64,000 nucleotides of DNA from NCBI GenBank assembly GCA_959347315.1, contig OY365808.1, forward strand, positions 3,222,205 to 3,286,204. The letters run 5' to 3'. A program made the position numbers and the translations under genes. Source of the DNA: Bimastos eiseni. Its lineage: Eukaryota; Annelida; Clitellata; Crassiclitellata; Lumbricidae. Within the stretch, counting starts at the first letter, position 1. Each line of letters starts with the position of its first letter. Shown in pieces: positions 46,982 through 57,374 of the stretch. The notes below the pieces were generated by a model. That model was given only the letters and a program-made list of their open reading frames with translations, was not told the origin of the DNA and made no database searches.

Positions 46982-47265
46982 CCGTTTAATATGGGATCAA
47001 CCCGAATCATCGAAATCCGAAAACGCTGAAAAGGCCAAAAGCCCGATTTCCCGAAAACAGCAATGTACTATTGAAAAACGCTGAACTGTCTGAAAACAGC
47101 GCGATTTATTCATAAATCCAGCTTCTGCGTGAATTTTTTCATCGATTCAGCTTCCATTTATGCAGAATCCTTTTCATCAATCTAACTTCGATTTCGGGGA
47201 TACGGCCGAAGTCAGTTTCGGGTTTCGGCGATTCGCTACGCACCCTTTAATATTAACGGGATAGA
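46982..47265. mobile_element. MITE-like inverted-repeat element upstream of the LRRC14-like gene
   Basis: Left end CCGTTTAATATGGGAT continuing to CGAATCATCGAAATCCGAAA matches the reverse complement of the right end (CGAATCGCCGAAACCCGAAA and CCGTTAATATTAAAGGG). This gives imperfect termini of about 40 bp. The interior is made of short CGAAA/GAAAAC and TTTCG/CAGCTTC words with no coding frame. It fits a non-autonomous DNA transposon. It ends about 150 bp before the LRRC14-like start. Confidence 0.45.
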
Positions 47266-47411
47266 CATAACAAAATAGATTTACCGGTGAGTACTTAGGA
47301 ATGCAAAAATTACACTTATCGTATATGAAACGTTGTTGTTTCCCAAAGTGGTTTACGCTTTTGTTGTTTTAGACCACGTCACCTGTGCGTAGGAGATGCT
47401 ATGATAAAAAA

Positions 47412-50400
47412 ATGGTAGACATGTCTTTTCTCTACACGTACAAGTCCGCCCTCTACCGAGTGGTGCTGGCCGAAGAAGCCGAGGACCTTGGTGCTTTGCA
47501 CTGTTCTCCATTAAATGTGATGCGCTCGCTAGCAGAGCTATGTGCTCTACGGGTTGTCGTGAATCCAAACCTAATGGCACTTGCCAAGACGACCATTCCC
47601 AAGGCGCTCTACGACACGCTTCTGAAGGCTGCCCTGTTGCTTAGCAACGACCGAGCAATTGAGCAGCTGGTGGCGGCTTGGCCCTGGAAAGTGCTGGCAT
47701 TGCGCAACTTTGCACAGCCAATGTTCAGCACCCTTAACCCGCTGTTTTGTGAGATCGATCTGTGCGAGCAGATGCGGCGTGGGGTCAAGCATACGACATG
47801 CCTAGCACACATACTCATGGAGTGCCTTAAACGAAAAGATGCCACAAAGCTGCGTTGTCTCGATCTTACTGGATACCCATGTGGTAAGTACTAAATCGGT
47901 AAAACAAGTCGCTTGTTTAGTGTTGACCTCTGACCATCTCGACTTCTGTCTTCTTGATATGTGGGATTGTGGGTGACTTTTCTTACAGGACCACTGCCCT
48001 TCTTTGGTATTATCCTCCCTATGGAACCTTATATGTAACTTTCTTTCTTGTTATTGCTGAGGTAAATAAAGAGAATTTTGTTTCTGTGTTTGTTTTATGA
48101 TGTAATACTAATTCTTGATAAAAGAAATGTAATACATTGGATTAACTTTCCTTGTGAGTGATTGTACGTCCGTGCTTGGCTGCATGCGTGACAAAGCACA
48201 GAAATAATTGTTCAGCTGTTCCTGGATCTGAAATGTGAATGCAGCAATATGAGATGGAGTCATGAGCCTTACCGTATTATAATCGATACAGTTTATATCA
48301 CAGACTTACATAGATTGTGCTGATGGTTGGACTCAAAGTTTGGCGCTTCAATTTTTCTTCATGATGTAATTACAAATTTTTATCACAGACTTATTGTAAT
48401 CACAGACTTAAATAGTACCTTAGAGAGATTGTCATAAGAGGCTGTCACAAAGAGGTGTCCGTGTGTGGGTACTATAGGCCTAATTTCTTAGCGTGACAGT
48501 GATGTTTCACCACCGCCACTTTGAAAAGCATAGGTAGCAGTTACCACCAATGTCAGAGCACTTGTATCATGGACACAGGTCAATCAATCAATCAATGTGA
48601 ATTTAATATAGCGCCCCTTCAAGGTATCTACTCAGAGGCGCTCAGGTGCTCTGACCTGACTCTTAGATTTATGATGTAATGGATACCATGGGTAGCTGCC
48701 AACAGTTAAATGTGACTCATCTAATTGCTTGTCATCATTTGTTCATATTGTGTTTGTAGTCATAATGCGGTTTGTCAGTTTGAAATTAAAACAAAGTTAT
48801 TATTATTATAATTATGTTGCTGCGTGATTTTTAAGTTTGCCAGTTTTAGTCATGAAGCATTGTTGCTTTTTCTAGCTGAGATCATCGTGAATTATCTTGC
48901 ATCACACGTTCTTCTCGTCTATAATGAAGCGCGACAAAGGCAGATCATCCAGGTGTATAATTCTGTGACCCAGGAACTGCCTATCGAAAGCAAACGCCAG
49001 TATTCGCTCGAGTATACCTTCCCTGATGAGAAATGTAAGTATGTGACATTTAATTCATTGATCTAAGAAGAAACCATGTTAGAAATATGCAATGTGCTCT
49101 ATAAATTGTTGTTGAACAGGAAGAAGCAATGTAAATTATGCACAATGACTGACTGCTCTTCTTCAGCTTCTCACTATTTAAAGGCTTTTCTTTTCCTCAG
49201 GGTCTCTGTGCCAAGAGCACCTATGAATAGTTTTTCTGTGAGAGGCGCTATATAAATCTAAAGATACAATATGATACAATGTGCTCTAAAATTCATTGTC
49301 CTTGGCAGAAACTCTGTAATGAATGTGCAATGTGCTCTGAAATTCATTGACCTGGGAAGAAACTGTGTAACACATTAGCAATGTGCTCTATAATTTAAGA
49401 AGCCATGTGATAAATACACAATATGCCCTATAAATCGTCATTGACCTCGGAATGTGCCCTATAAATCGTCATTGACCTAGGAATGTGCCCATAAATCGTC
49501 ATTGACCTCGGAATGTGCCCTATAAATCGTCATTGACCTAGGAAGAAGCCATGTCGGACGCATGATGTGCTATATAGCAGTGCTGCTAAAAATTTATTTT
49601 GGTTGGTCAAGGTTTTCGTCATAGCTTAACTCAAAGATAAACCATACAAGCTTATTTCTCAACATTTAAAATTGCAAATCAACTCAAAAATTGAGGAAAA
49701 ATCACAAAATGCACTAAATTTAATATCGTTTAACCACTCGAACGAGTCCTCCTTGACGATCAAAGACAATAATTTAATCTGTTTACCCTCATTTATTTAA
49801 CTTGGCTCGTGTAGGTTTGTCACGGTTGGTACGATATCTTTCAACTCTTTCAGGTATGTTCCTGTCAACCTACAGAGCTGAAATTTTGCCCACATTTCAG
49901 GGTTGCATGACGATGCAATGATTCAAATTTTTAAGGACAAAACTCAAAAATTGAGGAGATATCACAAAAATGCACAAAATTTAATATCGTTTACTTTAGC
50001 CACTCGAACGAGTCCTCCTTGACGAGCTCACTTCTGCAAGTTTACATCATCAATGATATGTAATTAAAATTCTCTCTAAGAAATTGAACGTTTGCGCCAT
50101 TTACCAGATAAAAGAGGTTCCCGAAAAACCCATGTTTTTACTTTAACTTGTTAATAGCTTGAGTGAGCGCTTTTGTTTAGATGGTGTTTAAAAGTCTTCA
50201 ACAGAAATGGTGGCATTATCTTCATCCAGCAACCTGTTTCCTTTTTGTAGTTGTCTTCAGTATCGATGCAATGCTCCAGACGGAAGATGCTCACATGGAA
50301 CTGTGTCGTGCTCTGAGTGTTTCGAAGCTTCCAGAATCCTGTCTTAAGCTGAGAATTAATAAGCTGGATTTGTCCTGTCTTGGAGTCGCTAGAATTGTTG

Positions 50401-52145
50401 TTCTTCTGGAACTGCTTGATCCACAGGTGAGTGGACACGGTCTGTCTTCACTGTAATTCTAATCGGACATTTATATAGCACCATTTCAAGAAAAAAACTC
50501 TTCAGTGGCGCTCCCGATCAGAACAGAATTACCGTCAAATAGTGCACACTTCAGGCGATTGAATAACAGGAAGGAACATGCTGAGGAACCTGAGCCACAA
50601 CTTTGAAGAAACTTTCAGCCAGTGAGTCCAACATTGGCAGGGCTTCTGGACTGAGCTGTAACAATGTGTTTATAATGGGCAGTCAGAAGCCCATGGGCAG
50701 CTCGTCGAAGAGTAATGTGACCAATGATCTACTCACTGTGTTTTGACTGGATTCACTCTAGATTTGATCGAACTAGTAACCTGAGTTTTGCTCCTAACTC
50801 ATACATGTACTTTCGTGCTTATCTCTTTATACAGTTTCAACTTTTGGCCATTGATATATTATATTTGATTTTCTGGTTTCATTTTAACACTACAATAAGC
50901 ATCTTTATAATTTTTCTCTGTCCAGGAATTTTATAAGTATTCACATCATTAATTATTTACAGTTTTAGTGATTTATATAATTCAACAAAGTTTTTGACCA
51001 ACCTTTCAAAATGTGTTGTAAATGTAGTGACATTCTGCTGAATTGTAAAACTTAAAACAGCATTAATGTTAAAGTATATTTAGCATTTTTATAAATATTA
51101 TTTTCTGTTTAGTTAGTTACAATGTTAGATTTTCTGATTTATTTTTTACAATACTCATTGGCTGTATAAAGACAACTTGTGAACAAATTTTGTTGAAAAA
51201 ATGGTTATCGGAATTGTATTTTTGAATTGAATTGTATTTGTGTCATGATTATTACATATAATAGAGCAGGGTAGATAGATTCAGGTTTGTGCAGAGGGCG
51301 CCTCTCAGTAGATATCTTGAAGGGACGCTATATAAATGTTCGATTACATTACATTGATTATTCTAGTTTTGGTTGTGTTGTAGTTTTTCACAGGCATCAG
51401 TGTGCAATACAATGCGATCACAAACCAAGGCCTTGCAGTCATCGGTCCGCCTCTCAAGAACTTCACGCACCTCACCGGTCTCGATCTTTCGTGCAACAGC
51501 ATAAACGCAACGATACAGAACGGCGAGGCGGCCGACATTCTGGCTGATATCATGACCAGTTTGCCGTTCTTGCAGCGCTTGAACCTTAGCAGCAACCGGA
51601 CAAAAGGGTCTCTCGCAAAAATTTTATCAACCACAGTTCAGCCGCTCACGATGTTGCGCATCAGCGGATGCGGACTCAACGAAGCGGATCTGAGCTATCT
51701 GCTCGGCTCAAATCATCAGCTGGAAGAGCTGGACGTTAGCGACAACAGCATTTCAAACTGTTTTTTGTTGTTTCTCTCGTTGATTCGCAAGTTCGCTACA
51801 ACGTTGGTCATACTTGAGATGGAGGACGTGGGTCTACAAGCAGAGGAGTTTGCGCTGCTCTTTGAAACCCTTCTACAGCTGCCGAAACTGAGGTTGCTGA
51901 ATGTCGCTCGCAATGGCCATCTGGTGAAGACTGTTGTTGTCGATGCAATAGCTTTCCTTATCATGACCCCTCGCCTGCAGGCCGTTAAGCTCTCGTACCC
52001 ATTGGACATCGAGGTGAGCATTGAGGCAGAGGAGCAGCAGATGATCAGCAAAAAGAAGGAGTTCTCACATCTGATCGAGCATGTCGTCTCGCGCCTCTGT
52101 GTTCTGCACAAAAGATGTGCTCTGCGTTTAGCCTTCAAGCTTTAG
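47412..52145 (+). CDS. LRRC14/PRAME-family leucine-rich repeat protein (four coding exons, about 522 aa)
   Basis: Exons: 47412-47883, 48876-49034, 50251-50426, 51384-52145 (TAG). GT-AG junctions keep one frame (1569 nt). The N-terminal region ends with an AAWPWKVLAL segment that resembles the conserved WPF/PLL stretch of LRRC14 and PRAME proteins. Exons 3-4 carry leucine-rich repeats: LDLSCLGV, GLDLSCNSIN, RLNLSSNRTK, MLRISGCGLNE, ELDVSDNSIS, LEMEDVGLQ and LLNVARNGHL. Vertebrate LRRC14 is about 490 aa, acts in the cytosol, restrains IKK/NF-kB signalling and has been placed among CUL2 substrate receptors; those roles are inferred here from family only. The start is uncertain. The frame opens at 47373 just after an in-frame TAG that coincides with an acceptor-like TTTTAG, so exon 1 may be spliced to an upstream exon. 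ATG 47421 is an alternative start. A CUL2-box was not located. Introns are rich in repeat tails. Confidence 0.82.
48585..48660 (-). mobile_element. L2-type retroposon 3' tail, LRRC14-like intron 1
   Basis: On the minus strand: GAGCGCCTCTGAGTAGATAC, TTGAAGGGGCGCTATATTAA and a (GATT)n tail. Nearly the same wording as 36887-36960. Confidence 0.65.
48675..48800 (-). repeat. TAATTTCAAACTGACA repeat family, inverted copy in LRRC14-like intron 1
   Basis: GCTGCCAACAGTTAAATGTG, TGCTTGTCATCATTTGTTCA and CATAATGCGGTTTGTCAGTT parallel 16020-16170. It is directly preceded by an L2-type tail (48585-48660), so two elements abut. Confidence 0.55.
49150..49275 (+). mobile_element. L2-type retroposon 3' tail, LRRC14-like intron 2
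   Basis: TCTTCAGCTTCTCACTATTT, CCTATGAATAGTTTTTCTGT, GAGAGGCGCTATATAAATCT and AAAGATACAATATGAT. A relative with the same ATCTAAAGATACRATATGAT tail is at 33085-33215. Confidence 0.6.
49400..49545 (+). repeat. 32-bp tandem repeat in LRRC14-like intron 2
   Basis: About four copies of AATGTGCCCTATAAATCG plus TCATTGACCTMGG. Older 60-bp relatives (AATGTGCTCT, TTCATTGACCTGGGAAG) extend upstream to about 49070. Confidence 0.85.
49600..50150 (-). repeat. Interspersed repeat with an ACTCGTTCGAGTGG core, inverted and internally duplicated
   Basis: Inverted relative of 28440-28860 in intron 2 of the LRRC14-like gene. The block CCACTCGAACGAGTCCTCCT occurs twice (about 49734 and 49999), each preceded by a TTTAATATCGTTTA stretch and a CAAAAATTGAGGA word. 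So the copy holds a partial direct duplication of about 265 bp. It ends GGTTCCCGAAAAACCCATG. Confidence 0.65.
50460..50520 (-). mobile_element. L2-type retroposon 3' tail, LRRC14-like intron 3
   Basis: Minus-strand GGAGCGCCACTGAAGAG then TTCTTGAAATGGTGCTATAT AAATG. Starts 33 bp past the exon 3 donor. Confidence 0.55.
51285..51358 (+). mobile_element. L2-type retroposon 3' tail next to LRRC14-like exon 4
   Basis: GGGCGCCTCTCAGTAGATAT, CTTGAAGGGACGCTATATAA and an (ATTAC)n tail. It ends about 26 bp before the exon 4 acceptor. Confidence 0.65.
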
Positions 52146-52378
52146 ATATCCTTGAGAACACCTACAGGAAACTGGTCACTTGAAGCAAATGTTCTCCTAA
52201 TTCAAAAAATCCAACCAGAAGTCTTAGGTACTTTTGAAGGAGCATTAAGTAATCATTTGGTTCCCTTAGCCGACATGCATTTCCAATTCAGTAAACCCAA
52301 ATTTAAGACCAAAGGTTTGAGTTCCTCTGATCCCAATTGCATTTTATATTTATAAAACCCAAATATAAGCCAAATGCC

Positions 52379-52384
52379 AATAAA
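52379..52384 (+). promoter_or_regulatory. Candidate poly(A) signal of the LRRC14-like gene
   Basis: AATAAA 234 bases after the LRRC14-like stop codon. It is the first one noticed there; use was not verified. Confidence 0.4.
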
Positions 52385-52399
52385 TACCTAGACTCTATT

Positions 52400-53630
52400 G
52401 ATATTTTCATTCATGAAACGCAAAACATGTCTCCACAAATGATGAGTTAGCCTGGCCCTATAAAGTTTTATCTTCAATCAGTTGAGATTGAATGTCATGA
52501 CCTAAAGTGGTCTTCAAAAGAGGGCAAAAGTTTTGAGCATTTTTTTCTGAAATTTATTGGTAAATCGATATCTGGCAATCCTGTTGTTAGGCAAAATGCA
52601 ACCATAACCTGTATCCATTATGGTTTAGTAAACTGATTTGTTTGGCATTTTGTTTTGCACTTTGAATCAACTTATTTTCAGCTTTGTTACAGTAGCTTCT
52701 TTTGTGTTGACTGCTTGTTTTGGCATCTTGGATCGTGATAATTTTGGTATCTGTTGCCATGAGGCCACATTAGAAATCTGAAGGAGTGCTTTACTGTGGC
52801 TACTGATGTTACTGTGATAAGATTCAGATTGACAGTTGGAAATATCTTAAATTTGATTTTCTCTTGAAAGCCAGTGTTGACAAGAGACAACATTTCACTT
52901 TCCTGTGATATATCTACTTTTTTGATTACTGCAAGAGAGCCTCCGCTTTCTTGATTTTCCGTATAATTTTCAGACACAGTTAAAGGCTAGATTAGTGTTA
53001 TGTTTGAAGTGATTTGTTATGGTTAATTATAGCGTGTGAGTTGTTTTTTTCTTGGTTCAACAGTTTTGATTGGTTTTAGCTTTTGATAGTTGTTGATCCT
53101 TTTTCAAACAAGTATTCACATTTAGTGTTTGATAGGCTGTGTCCGCTTTATGGAATCAGGTACCTTAAATAACGAAAGAGTTTAACTAGAGCAGGCATTT
53201 GTTATATAAAACTGATCTCAAGTTCCTGTGTGCTGAGCTTGCAGTATTTTGACATTTAGGTGATTCAAACTGCAGTCATTTAATTTAAAAAAATACTTGT
53301 GACAGACCTTGGAGAAATGTTGGTGGTATTTGTGATGTAGATATGTATCTAAGGAACATTGGAGTGATCCTGAAGGTTTGCAGTGTTTAGTTATTGTGTG
53401 TTAGGATTCACTTCTTCTAACTTCACTGAAATTAATATGAGGTGTCATTTCATACCACCCGAACAACATGTCAGTTCCATTGCAACTTCTTGTTGCAATG
53501 TTTGTGAGAATTATCTGCCTACAGATTAATTGTGTTAACATTCTAAATAAAATCTGTTAGGTAAGGGTAGAGAGTTCCCATGATTAATTCTCAGGACTCG
53601 GAAGAAATGCAATAAAACTGTCCAATTACA
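52400..53630. other. Gene-free stretch downstream of the LRRC14-like gene
   Basis: T-rich sequence, possibly distal 3' UTR or intergenic DNA. No coding exon or repeat family recognised. Confidence 0.4.
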
Positions 53631-53636
53631 ATAACA

Positions 53637-53780
53637 TGTGGCACGGTGGGCGATTGGTTGGAGCGGTCGGCCTGTAACGCTCAGTGTGCGCTTAGTGAGC
53701 TAGTTCGACCTTCGTCCGGGGAGTCACTGTGTAGGGACCTTGAGCAAGTTCTTCTGCATTGCAACTGCAATTGCGCCGTC
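53637..53780 (+). mobile_element. tRNA-like SINE
   Basis: CGATTGGTTGGAGCGGTCGG (A box) and AGTTCGACCTTCG (decayed B box), then GTCACTGTGTAGGGACC and TTGAGCAAGTTCTTCTGC, a tail wording typical of this SINE type. Same family as 5128-5230. Confidence 0.6.
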
Positions 53781-54191
53781 GAGGCGTGTGCACTTCTGAG
53801 CAAAAAATTATGGAAGAAGGGCAATATCAAATTTCAGAATAAAAAAACATAGCCCTTTAAAGATCCTACTAAAAATAAGTGCAGAAATAAATTAGTACAG
53901 GATGAAATTTTGCATGTAAATTTAGATTCTGCAAGAGTATTTGTATTTTTAAGTTTTCTTGAAGCAGTACTTTAAAACATCTTTTGTCCAAATGTATGAC
54001 CTTTGTTTCAAACTGAAATTCTTGTACAATAAATAGTATTGCGTTGCTCTTGGAAAATGTGGCTTCATCTGTGTGTTGTAAAACTGAATTGGTTCATTTA
54101 GCATAAAAATACAGAAAAGAATATTGAGCCATGATAATTGGTATCTGATGAGTAGAAAATTATAATGTACCCGGTGATGTTGGAATGTAAT

Positions 54192-54228
54192 GTTCTGCAC
54201 ATAATGTTTATAACATTATGTGCAGAAC
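54192..54228. repeat. Perfect palindrome, 17-bp arms
   Basis: GTTCTGCACATAATGTT, TAT, AACATTATGTGCAGAAC: arms match at all 17 positions with a 3-base loop. No transposon ends are seen outside it. Confidence 0.9.
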
Positions 54229-54229
54229 C

Positions 54230-55770
54230 TATCATAACTGAGATTTATTGCCAATTTCAAAAAATATTTGAATAAATAATGATCACAGATGCTGATTTAT
54301 AAGTGTCTTGTAAAGTATTCACAATATTCACATTTATTAAGACAATGGAGAACTTTAAAGTACTGATGAGGAGCCGTGACTCAGAAATGTTCATAAATTT
54401 CTGTGCAAGATTAATAATCATCAAAAGTCTAATGCAGATCTAGAAGGTTGTGGAGAAACTGATGACTTGGCCATAAAAATGACATCAACCCAACAGAAGT
54501 CAATGTAAAAATTCCAATGAAAAAAAATGGTTGTAAATGGTAATGCAAAAAACTTATTATTAGTGAGAATTATTAACTTGTCACATTGTCACAAGTCATG
54601 TTAAAAAATTAATCTAGCACCAAGCCGTGCAAACAGGTAAGTTGATCAAATCTAATCTTTAACCAATAAGCCTAAAATGGTGAAATCACATAGACATTGA
54701 CATTACATTCTAGCCAGAGGCAGAATGAATATTCCATACTCATGCAGTAACAGTCCACTTAATTGGTCTGCACGGTGAGGCAATTTATTTAAATACGATC
54801 TTATAAAAAGTTGACCAATGACATGCAATCGCATAATTTCCCCTCTGAGTCAGGCCTACTATGTGATACACCCAGTAAACATTCTTGGCGATTTAATTGC
54901 GTTTTCTGAATTTATAACTGAATCAGACCTCTCTTTCGAATCGAGTATGTTGCCCTAGGCGTCTACTAGTACTAATGAGATTACAATAGCGCTAAAGAAA
55001 TCTCACTGGAAAAACTACTTGATATCCGTAAGAAGTTTGAGACGCTTGATCATACTTGCGAAACGGTGATCTATCGAATTCTAAAATTGATTTTCATTTG
55101 TATTTAAAGCGCATAATACGCGTCAGTAACTTCTGAATACATAAACATTCAACAACAAGTTTTAGCGTTTTCTTCAGTTCGTTGATTATCAGGTAACAAC
55201 ATAAGCACAGTGGGCCCTATCCTACAATGGTATTGGTTTTGTAATTTCAATTTTGACGGTGGTGTCCGGTCGACAACACTTTTAAAAGTGTTGATTGTTA
55301 TCACTATTTTTTACCCAGTGATAAGATTGTTTGCTAGACTACATGACAGCGTTATAGATTGGTTTGAATGAAGTTTAACCAACGACAATTACTATTAGCG
55401 ACGGAAGTAAGTTTGATTCAAGACTTGGCAATAAATTCAATTGTGTTTGATGCACAACTTAAAGGATCAGCCAATGGTGCTTCAAAGCCAAAGAGCTTAT
55501 CCTCTCTCAACAGGCTACATGTTTATCGCCCCTGCTTGCAGGCAGACTAACCTTCTGAAAAATGACCTTTAACACTTTAATAATGCACTGCATTGGTTTC
55601 CCATTCACTTTTAGTGCATGCAACTTGTTAAGATGTTAAGAATGTAACTGATAAAGTTGTGTTGATTCTGACATGCATGGCACTAAAATAGACCAAACTA
55701 TCTGGTAGTATATAGACTTAACAGAAAAAGTGCCAGTATATTCCTCTGGATCTGTCTCACATGATTTAGT
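54230..55770. other. Gene-free stretch
   Basis: AT-rich, with one TTTGTATTTAAAGCGCATAA word (about 55096) that may be a decayed retroposon tail. A 60-codon frame at 55368 is unsupported. Confidence 0.4.
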
Positions 55771-55775
55771 GTGTA

Positions 55776-56015
55776 GTTAAAAATTCATAAATAGGCCACC
55801 ACAATAATACCAATTATTATTTTTAATTTCAAACACGTACTACGCCACCTACCGAATGAGGGGTGCGTTCCCGTCTGTCCAATACATTTGAACTTCAGCA
55901 TTCTCTGTCGCTTATCTCAATACTTGTTTCTTAGATTATGTGAATCTGATCTCGTGGGAAGCTTCAAAAATGACAAATGAAGTGCAGAATTAAATATTAA
56001 ATAATTATGAGTCAC
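55776..56015. repeat. 240-bp interspersed repeat, copy 2
   Basis: Same orientation and length as 41606-41845, about 97% identical. It is followed at 56016-56285 by older, diverged relatives of the same family (CCCCTAGCGATTGAGATGAG near 56022; CCACCTACCGAATGAGAAGC near 56255). Confidence 0.85.
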
Positions 56016-56289
56016 GATGTCCCCTAGCGATTGAGATGAGCGACACTCTCTTCTCAAAGGCGCTTAAAGTTACGATGCTAATATTAAATTTCATCCGAGT
56101 CTCAACTTTAGAAATTAATTATTGGACAAAAAGGAATGCAATTGAATTTATTCAATGCATGTATACGTGAAAATGGTAAAAATGGACTACCATCGTAATT
56201 TAAATAATTATATTATTTCAATAATCCAACACATAATTATTGTACCACGCCACCTACCGAATGAGAAGCGCAACAATTGAGCGATAATA

Positions 56290-57370
56290 GTACAGTGGGA
56301 CGCAGAGGAACAGAGTTCGAAGCCCCTACGGGCGGTGTTGGTAAATTGAATTAGATGTGCAAACATTGTACATGTACAATTTTTGGCCCACCCCTACCCA
56401 TAATAACGTTATATAACAGCAAAGGTCAACCCTATATTATATAACAGATATGCTTTCTACCCCCTACCCCACCCCAGTCTATAAGCACATTAAAAGACAT
56501 ACTATCGACATAATTTTTTTTTCATAATTTGAAACTTTTATAAAAATACAATTTTAGTTGGCACTTTAATAGTAGTGATTCAGCTGATTATTACCTATAT
56601 CCATTTCAGGAACTGCAGTAATAAATCATCATACGTCCAATTAGCAATGTACCAAAAGCCATCTTAAAATTGTGTACTCTCTCGTGCCAATGATGATCAG
56701 ACCGGATGTATGGAGCTCTTCTGCATCTTAATATTCGGACTTTTAATGGCGCTAAATTCACTTCTATTAATTACGGTAACCAATTGGGTAGTCGACGATT
56801 GTCACCATGTATCTACATGTAGGCCTACTAATACAGCATGATAATACATGGTAATGACGTAAATCCTATCTAAAAACACCATTTTAGTTTCCCTTCCGTT
56901 TTGCACAAGATATGAGGATTACATTATCACACAGAATGGATTGGTTTAATATTGCACTGTCAGGTATTTATCGATAGGTTCGTGGTACAACTCGACCTAT
57001 TTAATAGCATATGATGTATACAGAGTGTATAGCCTTAGTGCTACAACTACAATTGGGTATTTAAGGAAACATATAAACTATTTACACATACTATAGAAAA
57101 TGAAATCAAACATCTTGATAACACCTACCGAAATAATTATTTAAAATGATTTACTTTAAACTTAAACCAGAATCAAAACAAAGCACACAGAATTGAATTT
57201 AAGAGCGTTTAAAGCTATGCACAGGAAATTGTTAAAGTTATGAACAGGAAATTGTTAAAAGTGAATTTATAAATAATAAGTAAGAACATCAAATCAATTC
57301 GCCAGGTGGCAGCTAATGGTGCTAGTTTTGGTTCACAACGCATTGTGAACTTCGATTAAACAATGAAGTT
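56290..57370. other. Gene-free stretch before the LINE
   Basis: AT-rich with no endonuclease-domain coding for the LINE that follows. Nothing else recognised. Confidence 0.45.
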
Positions 57371-57374
57371 CCGT

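Noticed and set aside
51716..52138. 140-codon minus-strand frame
   Set aside because: Antisense shadow of LRRC14-like exon 4.
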